Made by a program: the position numbers and the translations under genes
Source: Planctomycetota bacterium
GTDB lineage: Bacteria; Planctomycetota; Planctomycetia; Pirellulales; Thermoguttaceae
Assembly: GCA_021784975.1 (NCBI GenBank)
Contig: JAJYGU010000173.1
Span: 1 to 24,356, forward strand
DNA length: 24,356 bases
Direction of reading: 5' to 3'
In this document: piece after piece, positions 1 through 7,421 of the stretch
How positions within the stretch are numbered: the first letter of the stretch is position 1
Layout of the letters: every line of letters starts with the position of its first letter
Notes under the pieces: model-generated
Databases searched by the model: none
Seen by the model: the letters and a program-made list of their open reading frames with translations, nothing else
Told to the model about the DNA's origin: nothing

Positions 1-1524
1 GGTGGTAATCAACAGCTCGTACAGTCCGACCCGGCCGCGATATCCCACCTGGCGGCACTCGCGGCAACCCACGTGGCGATACAACGGCGTGCCGGCGGCC
101 AGACTCTCGCTGGGAAAATCGCTGGGCAGCTCTTCCGGGCGGGGGTGGTAGGGCTCTTTGCAGTGCGGGCAGAGGGTGCGGACCAGGCGCTGGGCCATGA
201 CCGCCTCGACTGTGCTGGAGACCAGGAACGGCTCCAGGCCCATGTCGACCAGCCGCGTATAGGCCCCGGCGGCGTCGTTGGTGTGCAGGGTGCTGAACAC
301 CAGGTGGCCGGTCAGCGAGGCTTGAATGGCGTTTTCGGCGGTCTCCAGGTCGCGGATTTCGCCCACCAGGATGATGTCCGGATCGTGCCGCAGGATGCTC
401 CGCAACGAGTTGCCGAAGGTCAGCCCGATCTTGGTGTGCACCTGGATCTGGTTGATGCCGTCCAACTGGTATTCGACCGGGTCCTCGGTGGTGATGATCT
501 TGGTCTCGTCGTTCTTGATTTCCAACAGCGCGCTATACAGAGTGGTGCTCTTGCCCGAGCCGGTGGGCCCGGTCACCAGGATGATGCCGTGGGGCAGGTT
601 GATGAGTTCGCGGAACTTGGCATACAGGTCCGGTTCCATGCCGAGCTTGCCGAGCTTGAACTCCATGGCCCCTTTGTCCAGCAACCGCAGCACGATACCC
701 TCGCCGTGGATCATGGGGATGACCGAGACGCGGATATCGACCTCGCGGCCGCCGGTGCGCAACTGGATGCGGCCGTCCTGGGGCAGCCGCCGCTCGGCGA
801 TGTTCAATCGCGACATGATCTTCAGGCGGCTGATGATGGCCGCCTGAAAGCGATCGATCTCCGGCGGCATGGGCTGGACCTGGAGCACGCCGTCGATGCG
901 GTAGCGGACCCGCAGGCCGGACTGCTGCGATTCGATGTGCACGTCGCTGGCCCGCAGGTTGATGGCCTCCAGCAGGATCTCGTTGACCAGCCGCACCACC
1001 GACGGCTCCTGGGCCTGTTCGGAGAGTTCGGTGTCGGTGTCGGCGCCCTCCTGGAGCTCGATGCGGTCGTCGCCGGTCTGGGCCAGCAGGCCGTCGATGG
1101 TCTCGCTGCCCACGCCCAAATGGGTCTTAATCCGTTTGGCGATTTCCTCGCGGCTGGCCAACACCGGGACGATGGTCAGCCCAGTGGCTACGCCGAGCTC
1201 GTCGAGCGGATACAGGTTGAACGGATCGCTGGTGGCCACCACCAGGGTGCCGTTGCTGCGGCGAATCGGGAAGAGGGCCTCGCGATGGATGAACCGCGAA
1301 GGGAAATCCTGCAAGAGGCTCAGGTCCATTTCCATCTCGACCAGATCGACGAACTCCAGGCCGACCTCTTCGCCCAAGGCGCGCAGGGCCGACTCTTCGC
1401 TAAGGAACCCCAACTGGACGGCCGCCTGGTCGAGCCGCGTCCCCTCGGTCTGGGCCTGGCGGGCGAGTTCCAGTTGCTGCTGGCTGAGCAGCCCTTTGCG
1501 CAGCAGCGTTTCGCCAACGTCCAT
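1..1524 (-). CDS. gspE: GspE/PulE/PilB-family secretion or type IV pilus assembly ATPase, C-terminus cut by window edge
   Basis: Cytoplasmic hexameric ATPase that powers pilus or pseudopilus assembly. Reading the minus strand from ATG 1524 gives 508 codons open to the window edge, so the C-terminus is missing. The N-terminus (residues about 1-140, MDVGETLLRKGLLSQQQLE) is an MshEN/T2SSE_N-type domain. Walker A GPTGSGKSTT lies at residues 319-328 and the Walker B region DPDIILVGEIRD near 378-389. A tetracysteine zinc module follows (LCPHCKEP, then CRECRQVGYRGR), as in GspE/PilB. GAGG lies 7 nt before the ATG. The sequence cannot separate GspE from PilB, because the partner genes (GspF/PilC, pseudopilins) would lie beyond position 1. 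A long open frame on the opposite strand is a codon-bias shadow. Family call is very secure; the exact paralogue is not. Confidence 0.95.
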   Translation of the reverse strand, partial: MDVGETLLRKGLLSQQQLELARQAQTEGTRLDQAAVQLGFLSEESALRALGEEVGLEFVDLVEMEMDLSLLQDFPSRFIHREALFPIRRSNGTLVVATSDPFNLYPLDELGVATGLTIVPVLASREEIAKRIKTHLGVGSETIDGLLAQTGDDRIELQEGADTDTELSEQAQEPSVVRLVNEILLEAINLRASDVHIESQQSGLRVRYRIDGVLQVQPMPPEIDRFQAAIISRLKIMSRLNIAERRLPQDGRIQLRTGGREVDIRVSVIPMIHGEGIVLRLLDKGAMEFKLGKLGMEPDLYAKFRELINLPHGIILVTGPTGSGKSTTLYSALLEIKNDETKIITTEDPVEYQLDGINQIQVHTKIGLTFGNSLRSILRHDPDIILVGEIRDLETAENAIQASLTGHLVFSTLHTNDAAGAYTRLVDMGLEPFLVSSTVEAVMAQRLVRTLCPHCKEPYHPRPEELPSDFPSESLAAGTPLYRHVGCRECRQVGYRGRVGLYELLITT

Positions 1525-1649
1525 GGAACGGCCTCGTTAGACTCTCGAAAAATATAATCCCGCCTCGCGGGCGCGCAGCCCGACCGCGGCCCCGTGGCGG
1601 CTTCTAATAGTATAAACACCAGCGAGGGCGAAATGTCGCTGATTTCTTG

Positions 1650-1677
1650 TTGTTGCCCCACGATTTTCGGCTAAAAT
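1650..1677 (+). promoter_or_regulatory. Candidate sigma70-like promoter for the EF-hand gene
   Basis: TTGTTG (1650-1655), a 16-nt spacer and TAAAAT (1672-1677) sit about 50 nt upstream of ATG 1729. The gap 1525-1728 separates two divergent genes, so promoters are expected here. On the minus strand a TATATT box lies about 27-32 nt upstream of the gspE start, but I see no good -35 for it. Judged by eye only. Confidence 0.35.
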
Positions 1678-1728
1678 GAGGGATGAATTGCCGCACTCCA
1701 CAGGCGCTGGAGAGGGGGGGCTCCTAAA

Positions 1729-2517
1729 ATGGCACCGATCGGGAAATACGCTCTGTGCGTGGTCGTGCTGCTGAGTGTGGGCGTCGCTGTTGGCCAAGAT
1801 TATGGCGGCGGCCGCGGCGGGCGCAACGGGCGCCGTGGTCCGCGCGGACCAATGACGGCCGAGCAGATCGCTCAACGCGTAAGCCGGATGGAAGATATGC
1901 TCAAGTCGCTCGACACCAACCACAACGGCATGATCGACGCCGACGAGGTCAGTGGCTTGCCACAAAGGATGGTCGACGGGATGATGAAGCGGATGAAGCA
2001 AAACGGCGTCGAGCCGAAGTTCCCCATCCCCATCAGCACGATCACGCAGGCCATGGAACGATCCATGCGGCAGCGGGCGGCCAAGGCTTCCTCGGGCGCG
2101 CCTCCGAAGGCCGCCGTAACGCGGAAAACTGCCACGAGTCGCCCGCCTGCCGCGGCCGCTTCCTCCGCTCCACCAGCGGTAGCCCCGTCGGGCACAACCA
2201 CACCGGTAGCCGGCTCTCCGGCAGCCAAGCCGAATAGTCCGGCAGGAAGCTCTACCGCCGCTGCCGGCGACGCCAAGAAGCCGGTGCGAAAATCGGGAAG
2301 ATTCCTCACCCCCCAGGAACGCTTCCCCGGCCTGCCCAAATGGTTCCTGGACAAGGACCTCGATGGCGACGGTCAGGTGACGATGGCCGAGTTCGCCACC
2401 GAGTGGACTCCGGAATTGCTCGATCAGTTCAACCGCTACGACCTCAACCACGACGGCATTATCACCGCGGCCGAGTGTCTGAAGGTGGAAAAACCCTCGA
2501 ACCCGAGCGCAAAGTAG
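1729..2517 (+). CDS. Secreted EF-hand protein
   Basis: Exported calcium-binding-type protein of unknown role, 262 aa. Residues 1-22 form a signal peptide (hydrophobic core CVVVLLSVGVAVG), followed by a Gly/Arg-rich stretch. Three EF-hand loops are readable: DTNHNGMIDADE at 62-73, DLDGDGQVTMAE at 210-221 and DLNHDGIITAAE at 238-249. The last two form a plausible pair, while the first is separated from them by an Ala/Pro/Ser/Thr-rich linker (about 90-195). The loops keep acidic residues or Asn at positions 1, 3 and 5, and Glu at 12. A purine-rich RBS (GGAGAGG) precedes the ATG. It stands between the divergent secretion ATPase and the BON-like gene. EF-hand proteins with low-complexity linkers are common in planctomycetes. 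No enzymatic domain is visible. Confidence 0.85.
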   Translation: MAPIGKYALCVVVLLSVGVAVGQDYGGGRGGRNGRRGPRGPMTAEQIAQRVSRMEDMLKSLDTNHNGMIDADEVSGLPQRMVDGMMKRMKQNGVEPKFPIPISTITQAMERSMRQRAAKASSGAPPKAAVTRKTATSRPPAAAASSAPPAVAPSGTTTPVAGSPAAKPNSPAGSSTAAAGDAKKPVRKSGRFLTPQERFPGLPKWFLDKDLDGDGQVTMAEFATEWTPELLDQFNRYDLNHDGIITAAECLKVEKPSNPSAK

Positions 2518-2584
2518 TATCTCAGACCCTATCGGTCTCCGTCACTCAACCGAGACCCTCCCGGCTGCCGATTTTAACAATAGG

Positions 2585-2612
2585 TTGCCTCGCGTGCCGA
2601 GCGTTCTATCAT
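2585..2612 (+). promoter_or_regulatory. Candidate promoter for the BON-like gene
   Basis: TTGCCT (2585-2590), a 16-nt spacer and TATCAT (2607-2612). The expected start site is near 2619, giving a leader of about 10 nt that holds the RBS AGGGAGG just before ATG 2628. Upstream, at 2534-2557, lies a weak inverted repeat (GGTCTC...GAGACC) that might end transcription of the EF-hand gene. Confidence 0.4.
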
Positions 2613-2627
2613 TGACAGGGAGGGGAT

Positions 2628-3518
2628 ATGAGACGCTTTTTGGCGATGCTGCTGCCGGTGATGGCATTGGGTCTGGCCGATGTGCCAACCGCGACTGCCC
2701 AAGGGTTGTACGCGAACGGCATGTCGACCCAAGGCGGGATGTTCGGTGACCGCACCTTTGGGCAACCGTTGACGCCGCAGCAGAACAGCTTCGGAGGCGG
2801 GATCCAGACCTCGCCGGGCGGCAGTTTTCTTTATATCGGCACTCCGACCAGCGCCGGCGGCTTCGACACCCCTTGGCGGTCGATCCCCAGCGCCCAACCG
2901 CTGTTGCCGGTTCTCTCTCCGGCAGACGTGGCCACGATGGCACCACTGGTATCTGGGCTGACGCCGACCCCGGCAGTGGCCGGCCCGCCCGAGATTACGC
3001 CGGCCCCGGAAGCCGGCGTGGCCGCCAATGCGACGGCCCTGACCAACACCGGCGTCGCAAACAACGCCGGGCTGGTGAACAACCCGGCGGCCGGCATCAA
3101 TGCTCCGCCAATGGCCCCAGCCAACACCGCCGCCCTGGCCGCCCAGCCGATGACTGCTGTGCCCGGCGGGCCAACTGCCCAGCCGCCTGCCGTCACTCCG
3201 CCGGCGCGAGCGAGCGTGGCCCTCTCCGCCGGCTTGCCGTTCGTGCCGCCGCCTGCGGCAACCACCTTTACCCGCTCCCCGCGGCTCTCGGAACTGCTGA
3301 CGCGAATCGCCCGCGACCAGAACCTATTGGCCGGGCAGGGCATCGAGGTCTACACCAGCGAGCATGTGGCGGTGCTGCAAGGGAGGGTTCGCAACCCTGG
3401 GGACCGCGATCTATTGGCCAACGTGGTCAACCTCGAACCCGGCGTCTGGCAAGTTGAGAACCGCTTGACGGTGGCCGAATCTCACCAACCGAACTCGATG
3501 CCCGCAAACGGCCCTTGA
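2628..3518 (+). CDS. Secreted protein with a C-terminal BON-like domain
   Basis: Exported protein of 296 aa. Residues 1-25 are a signal peptide (MRRFLAMLLPVMALGLADVP, ending near TATAQ). The middle (about 30-210) is Gly/Ala/Pro/Asn-rich and probably disordered. The C-terminal 75 residues (about 218-285: LLTRIARDQNLLAGQGIEVY...AVLQGRVRNPGDRDLLANVV...WQVENRLTV) match the BON fold pattern, with an alpha-beta-beta-alpha-beta layout and a 'V.L.G.V' strand. BON domains bind membranes or glycans and occur in osmotically induced and secretin proteins. RBS AGGGAGG is strong. The last 37 nt overlap the 3' end of the convergent beta-barrel gene, so the two transcripts would share antisense 3' ends. The BON call rests on pattern only. 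Confidence 0.75.
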   Translation: MRRFLAMLLPVMALGLADVPTATAQGLYANGMSTQGGMFGDRTFGQPLTPQQNSFGGGIQTSPGGSFLYIGTPTSAGGFDTPWRSIPSAQPLLPVLSPADVATMAPLVSGLTPTPAVAGPPEITPAPEAGVAANATALTNTGVANNAGLVNNPAAGINAPPMAPANTAALAAQPMTAVPGGPTAQPPAVTPPARASVALSAGLPFVPPPAATTFTRSPRLSELLTRIARDQNLLAGQGIEVYTSEHVAVLQGRVRNPGDRDLLANVVNLEPGVWQVENRLTVAESHQPNSMPANGP

Positions 3519-4798
3519 TAGACGATGTTCGAGTTGTGGTTCAACTGGGTGGCGGAGTTGGTGTAGTAGTTGATGTTGTTGGTGAAGTTGTCCTGGGCCA
3601 GCGTCTGCCCGGTCAAGAACAGGGCATGATAACCGATGCGGGTCATCAAGTGGGGTGACCAGCGGTAGACGCAGCTTAAGTTCAGGTCGCCGGCAAACGA
3701 GGTGTGGTTGCCGGAATCCTGGGAGGTGTAGACATGGGTGCCGTTGGCACCGTCCACGTTGGTGTAGGTGCTAGTCTCCTGGGAGTTGTTGTTCAGGATG
3801 GCGGCCTTCATCTCGAAGTCCACCCACCAACGGTTCTCAACGTAGAACTCGAAGCAAGCCCCGATCTGCGGCCCCCACTGGGTGCTTTGGGTGGCGACGT
3901 GGATGGTGTTGGCCGAGCCTGTCAGATTGGTATCACTGGCGACATCGGACTCGGTGTGGTAGTACAGGTCCTCGGGCAGGCCAATGTAGCGGACGCCGAA
4001 GAGAACTGAGACCGTCAATTGTTCAGGCGGCATGGGCAGCAGGCGGCGAAAGTTCACTTCCGCGCTGGTCAGCGAAGAGACGTAGCTGACGGTGGCGTAC
4101 CGGTTGAAGTCCAGCCCTGGAATGCCGACGCCATACTGGCCACCAAAGTCGCTGAACGGTGAGAACAGGTTTCCGCTGCCGCCGTATACATTGGGAGTGT
4201 TGTCGCGGGCGGACTGCGTGTTCTCGGCCGCTTCGATCCCGGTGAACACGCCCTCGATCTGGAGGTTGTCGCTGAGGGTGCGGCCGATGAGGAATTGCCC
4301 TGTCGCGCCGAAGTCGTAATTGAAGTCGCTGGTCGACAGGACGATGTCGGGCGAGCCATAGGTCGTCTGGGTTGGCGAAGTCTGCAACAGGGGCTGTTCG
4401 GCGGCGAAGTCGACGCTGTGGGTCGGCATCCGCCGCATGGCCCCGCCTTCGAGCCGGAAATACCAGCAATTCCGCGGCGGAAGGATGAAGTAGTCGTCCT
4501 TGCTCGGACATTGGGACTTCAACGGATCGAACTGGTCGTAAGGCACACCCCAAGACGTAGGCGGCCAGTGGTCCGGATCGAGCGCCAAGTTAGGCGGACA
4601 GGAGTCGCCCGCCTCCCGGCAAGGCACTTGGCGTGGCGTCGGGTTTGGGCCACCGACTTCGGCCGGGGCCACCGCCGGGACAGGAGCGGTTGGCGGCGGG
4701 GTGGCAACCGCCTCCTGGGCTGCCGCGATGCCCGCGACCATCGCCCAGAGCGCCGTGCTCACCGCGATCTGTTTCGCCATCTTCCACAGGGTTCCCAT
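3482..4798 (-). CDS. BBP7-type outer-membrane beta-barrel protein
   Basis: Likely outer-membrane beta-barrel of a type frequent in Pirellulaceae, 438 aa from ATG 4798. That start has AGGA 9 nt upstream and leaves a clean signal peptide (MGTLWKMAKQIAVSTALWAMVAGIAAAQ). An ATG at 4825 would add nine residues but has no RBS. A Pro/Ala-rich spacer and a short Cys-containing segment (VPCREAGDSCPP) follow, then alternating aromatic/polar strands typical of barrels (YFRLEGGAMRRMPTHSVDF, VSVLFGVRYIGLPEDLYY, WWVDFEMKAAILNN). The chain ends in FAGIEFGW, and a terminal aromatic is the usual barrel-assembly signal. It overlaps the BON-like gene by 37 nt tail to tail. Substrate and function are unknown. 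Confidence 0.8.
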   Translation of the reverse strand: MGTLWKMAKQIAVSTALWAMVAGIAAAQEAVATPPPTAPVPAVAPAEVGGPNPTPRQVPCREAGDSCPPNLALDPDHWPPTSWGVPYDQFDPLKSQCPSKDDYFILPPRNCWYFRLEGGAMRRMPTHSVDFAAEQPLLQTSPTQTTYGSPDIVLSTSDFNYDFGATGQFLIGRTLSDNLQIEGVFTGIEAAENTQSARDNTPNVYGGSGNLFSPFSDFGGQYGVGIPGLDFNRYATVSYVSSLTSAEVNFRRLLPMPPEQLTVSVLFGVRYIGLPEDLYYHTESDVASDTNLTGSANTIHVATQSTQWGPQIGACFEFYVENRWWVDFEMKAAILNNNSQETSTYTNVDGANGTHVYTSQDSGNHTSFAGDLNLSCVYRWSPHLMTRIGYHALFLTGQTLAQDNFTNNINYYTNSATQLNHNSNIVYQGPFAGIEFGW

Positions 4799-4989
4799 AG
4801 CGCCAATCCTGGTAGTCTGCGTCATGCTAGACGGTGACTCTGCCGACCTCGCTGGGTCGTCGTCACCAGAGAAAATCGGCTTTCTTGAGCCCTACCATCA
4901 GAATATTCGCTTCAATCCACATCGTCGGCAGGGTCCACGCGACTGGATTTGTTCAATGGTCCCGATATACTTTGTCAGTGCCACTTGGT

Positions 4990-5064
4990 GGGGACTGGCT
5001 CATTTTTCGGCCCGCCTCGCCATGCTTTTGGTACGCGCCACGGCCGAAAAATGTGCCTGTCCCC
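4990..5064. repeat. Dispersed inverted repeat, GGGGAC family, copy 1
   Basis: Left arm 4990-5012 and right arm 5042-5064, 23 nt each with two mismatches, ending in GGGGAC...GTCCCC. The arms read GGGGACTGGCTCATTTTT plus CGGCC, and its complement. The loop is about 29 nt. The element lies just upstream of the Rieske gene, whose RBS starts 8 nt after the right arm. If transcribed from the candidate -10 TATACT at 4966, it would be a 5' UTR hairpin. Two further copies occur at 8889 and 19898. Confidence 0.8.
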
Positions 5065-5079
5065 TTGGTCCGAGGAACC

Positions 5080-5394
5080 ATGCCCGAGTTCGTCCGTGCC
5101 TGCTGCGCCAGTGAAATACCCGATCCCGGCAAGGCGGTATTCGAGATCGACGACCATTTCGTGGTCGTGTTCCACGTGTGCGGGCAGTTTTACGCATTAG
5201 AGGACTGCTGCACACACGATGGCGGCGAGCTGGGACAGGGCCGTTTGGAGGGGTTTCAGATCATCTGCCCCCGGCATGGTGCACGGTTCGACATCCGCAA
5301 CGGCAAGGTACTGGCAATGCCGGCGACTACCGATACCCCCTCGCACGAGGTGAAAGTGGAACAGGGAGAAGTGTTCGTCAGGATCCGCGAGTGA
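5080..5394 (+). CDS. Rieske [2Fe-2S] ferredoxin
   Basis: Small soluble electron-transfer protein with a Rieske cluster, 104 aa, the usual size of stand-alone Rieske ferredoxins. Cluster ligands are C44-T-H46 and C63-P-R-H66, with GGELGQG between them and the typical HGARFDIRNGKVL after the second pair. GAGGA lies just before ATG 5080. The frame stays open upstream to 4834, but that part runs through the inverted repeat and has no RBS. There is no signal peptide, so it is cytoplasmic. The next gene on the strand is a SufT/MIP18-type protein. In many bacteria a Rieske protein and a DUF59 protein sit at the end of suf operons, but no sufBCDS is present here. Family is certain; the electron partner is not known. 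Confidence 0.92.
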   Translation: MPEFVRACCASEIPDPGKAVFEIDDHFVVVFHVCGQFYALEDCCTHDGGELGQGRLEGFQIICPRHGARFDIRNGKVLAMPATTDTPSHEVKVEQGEVFVRIRE

Positions 5395-5410
5395 GGAGTC
5401 ACAACAGACT

Positions 5411-5556
5411 TGGCAAATGCCAAATCCCAAGCTCGAAATCCCAAACAAGTTCAAATCCCAAAACTTGAAGGGGATGGTCGGCTTGGGTGTTTTGGAACCT
5501 TGGTGACTTGGAAATTCGGACTTGTCTGGGATTTGGTATTTCGACATTGGAATTTC
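5411..5556. repeat. AT-richer imperfect inverted repeat (AAATCCCAA type)
   Basis: The left part repeats the word CAAATCCCAA / GAAATCCCAAAC / CAAATCCCAAAA. The right part (about 5508-5556) is its rough reverse complement (GGGATTTGGTATTTCGACATTGG). The stretch is clearly less GC-rich than the genes around it. It fills the gap between the Rieske gene and the DUF59 gene and ends 11 nt before the DUF59 ATG. It resembles short dispersed non-coding repeats. Confidence 0.65.
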
Positions 5557-5567
5557 GTTCGCCCCTT

Positions 5568-5882
5568 ATGCCCCTCTCGGAACAAACCATCTTGGCGGCG
5601 ATGCAGCAGGTCCGCGACCCGGAACTGATGGTGAACGTGGTCGACCTGGGCCTGATCTACGGCATCGACGTGACCGAGGAGAAGGGCAAGTCGAACGTTC
5701 ACATCACCATGACCATGACCACGCCGGCCTGTCCCTTCGGGCCGGAACTGATTCGGGAAGTGAAAGACGTGGTTGGGGACCTCGACGGGGTCGGCCGGGT
5801 CGAGGTGGAGATCACCCTCTCGCCGCCCTGGACGCCGGATCGGATGACCGAGGACGCTCGGGACGAGCTGGGGATGTTCTGA
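5568..5882 (+). CDS. SufT/MIP18-type DUF59 iron-sulfur assembly protein
   Basis: Predicted Fe-S cluster assembly or maturation factor, 104 aa. The family signature is clear: QVRDPELMVNVVDLGLIYGI at 13-32 with the conserved DPE (17-19), and TMTTPACPFGPEL at 50-61 with the conserved Cys55. The C-terminal half carries the usual V.V.ITLSPPWTPDRM pattern. The start at 5568 (MPLSEQ) matches the normal domain N-terminus. The frame remains open back to 5487, but that adds repeat-encoded residues. No Shine-Dalgarno is visible before 5568, where the inverted repeat ends. Downstream of a Rieske ferredoxin, it probably works in Fe-S maturation (SufT- or PaaD-like); PaaD itself would be expected beside paa genes, which are absent. 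Confidence 0.88.
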   Translation: MPLSEQTILAAMQQVRDPELMVNVVDLGLIYGIDVTEEKGKSNVHITMTMTTPACPFGPELIREVKDVVGDLDGVGRVEVEITLSPPWTPDRMTEDARDELGMF

Positions 5883-5954
5883 TCTGTCGACGCCGGCCCC
5901 GCCTCGCGATAGAATGCCGGCTTCTGCTTCCTGTCATGCTGGGAGTCCCAGGCC

Positions 5955-7211
5955 ATGCACCCACGAGAACGACTCATCGCGGCCATCAACCACCAACAGC
6001 CCGATCGGGTCCCGGTCGATTTCGGCAGCACGGCGGTCACCGGGATGCACGTGCTGGCGGTGACGCGGCTGCGGCGGGCGCTGGGCGGCGATCCGCAATA
6101 TCGGGTCAAAGTGATCGAGCCCTACCAGATGCTGGGCGAGATCGACAGCGAGCTGCTCGACAAGCTCGGCATCGACGTCGTCGGCTTGATGGGACGCAAG
6201 ACCCTGTTCGGCTTCGAGAATCGCGACTGGAAGCCGTTCACCCTGTTCGACGGCACCGAAGTCCTGGTGCCCGGCGATTTCCAGGTCCGCCGGGACGATC
6301 GCGGCGGCCTGCTGATCTATCCGGAAGGCGATACCAGCGTGCCGCCCAGCGGGCGGATGCCCGAAGGCTTCTATTTCTTCGACACGATCGTCCGCCAGCC
6401 GCCGATCGTCGAAGAGCGGCTTGATCCGGCCGACAATCTGGAGGAGTTCAGCCCGCTCGGCGACGACGACCTCGCCTGGTACAAACGGCAGAGCACGGCA
6501 TTGGCCTCCGCCGGGCGGGGCGTGGTGTTGAGCATGCCGGGCACGGCCTTCGGCGACATCGCCCTGGTGCCGGCCCCGTGGATGAAGCACCCCAAAGGGA
6601 TCCGCGACATCGCCGAGTGGTATATGTCGACCGCGCTGCGGAAAGACTATGTGCTCAAGATCTTCGAGAGGCAGTGCGAAATTGCCCTCAAGAATCTGGA
6701 AACCCTGATCGGCTTGCTGGGCGACCTGGTCCAAGCGGTCTTCCTGACCGGCACGGACTTCGGAACCCAGCAGGGCCTGTTCATCTCGACCAAGGCGTAT
6801 CGCCAGCTTTTCAAGCCGTTCCACCAGCAGGTCAATCGGCTGGTCCACCAGAAGAGCAGTTGGAAGACGTTCATCCACTCGTGCGGCGCGGTGTCGGAGC
6901 TGATCCCGGACTTTATCGAGGCCGGTTTCGACATCCTCAACCCGGTGCAGTGCTCGGCCGCCAAGATGGACGCCCGCACGTTGAAACGCGAGTTCGGCCG
7001 GCAGATCGTGTTTTGGGGCGGTGGGGCAGACACCCAGCATACCATGGCCTTCGGCACGCCGGACGAGGTGTACCGCGAGGTCCGCCAGCGGATCGAAATT
7101 TTCGGCGACGGCGGCGGTTTCGTGTTCAACACCGTCCACAACGTGCAAGCCACCACCCCCACCGAGAACCTGCTGGCCATGTTTCGGGCGATCCGCGAGA
7201 GCAGCCGCTGA
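5955..7211 (+). CDS. URO-D superfamily protein, probably a methyltransferase-type member rather than a haem enzyme
   Basis: Cytoplasmic TIM-barrel protein of 418 aa, longer than canonical HemE (about 350 aa). The N-terminus MHPRERLIAAINHQQPDRVPVDFG is the standard URO-D-like opening. The segment FIHSCGAVSELIPDFIEAGFDILNPVQ is typical of the MtaA/MtbA/CmuA-like branch. It contains H308-x-C310, the pair that binds zinc in those methyltransferases; C333 is a possible third ligand. The C-terminal GGGADTQHTMAFGTPDEVYREV and NTVHNVQATTP are also typical. GGGAG lies about 11 nt before the ATG, and a TAGAAT box is at 5910-5915. A sugar permease follows in the same direction after 210 nt of repeats. 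The substrate is unknown; corrinoid- or tetrahydrofolate-linked demethylation is possible. Confidence 0.85.
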   Translation: MHPRERLIAAINHQQPDRVPVDFGSTAVTGMHVLAVTRLRRALGGDPQYRVKVIEPYQMLGEIDSELLDKLGIDVVGLMGRKTLFGFENRDWKPFTLFDGTEVLVPGDFQVRRDDRGGLLIYPEGDTSVPPSGRMPEGFYFFDTIVRQPPIVEERLDPADNLEEFSPLGDDDLAWYKRQSTALASAGRGVVLSMPGTAFGDIALVPAPWMKHPKGIRDIAEWYMSTALRKDYVLKIFERQCEIALKNLETLIGLLGDLVQAVFLTGTDFGTQQGLFISTKAYRQLFKPFHQQVNRLVHQKSSWKTFIHSCGAVSELIPDFIEAGFDILNPVQCSAAKMDARTLKREFGRQIVFWGGGADTQHTMAFGTPDEVYREVRQRIEIFGDGGGFVFNTVHNVQATTPTENLLAMFRAIRESSR

Positions 7212-7331
7212 AGCGGGGACGGTCGCATTTTCGCGGCAGGAGCAGCGCAATGCCACAACTGACGAAACCGCGGAGGACGCTGGGACCTGGCGCAGCCTTC
7301 GACCATAACCAAAGATCCGAAAGGTCGTTCC

Positions 7332-7412
7332 ACCACAAAGGTCACGAAGATCTCAAAGAAACGGCCGAGAGTGAGCCTCTTCACCTTCGTGAACTTTGTG
7401 ATCTTCGTGGTT
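7332..7412. repeat. Inverted repeat built from 9-nt CACRAAGRT-type units
   Basis: Left arm about 7332-7359 (ACCACAAAGGTCACGAAGAT...) and right arm about 7384-7412. The reverse complement of the right arm reads ACCACGAAGATCACAAAGTT. Nearly all differences between the arms are A/G transitions, which still allow G-U pairing in RNA. Each arm has a 9-nt internal period. It lies between the URO-D gene and the permease, ending 9 nt before the permease start. A lone GGGGAC-family half-arm precedes it at about 7215-7237. Confidence 0.65.
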
Positions 7413-7421
7413 CAGATACAC

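Noticed and set aside
73..1557. Long plus-strand open frame of 494 codons, with further plus-strand frames at 326-847 and 935-1540
   Set aside because: These are antisense to the clear GspE/PilB frame; they are low-complexity shadows caused by GC-rich codon bias.
1537..2451. 304-codon minus-strand frame over the EF-hand gene
   Set aside because: Arg/Gly-rich shadow with no recognizable domain; the plus strand has a signal peptide, EF-hands and an RBS.
5955..7211. Haem biosynthesis gene hemE
   Set aside because: The protein is too long and carries the HxC motif and C-terminal features of the methyltransferase-like branch; no other haem genes are nearby.
5934..7256. 440-codon minus-strand frame over the URO-D gene
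   Set aside because: Antisense shadow; the plus frame carries the whole conserved protein.
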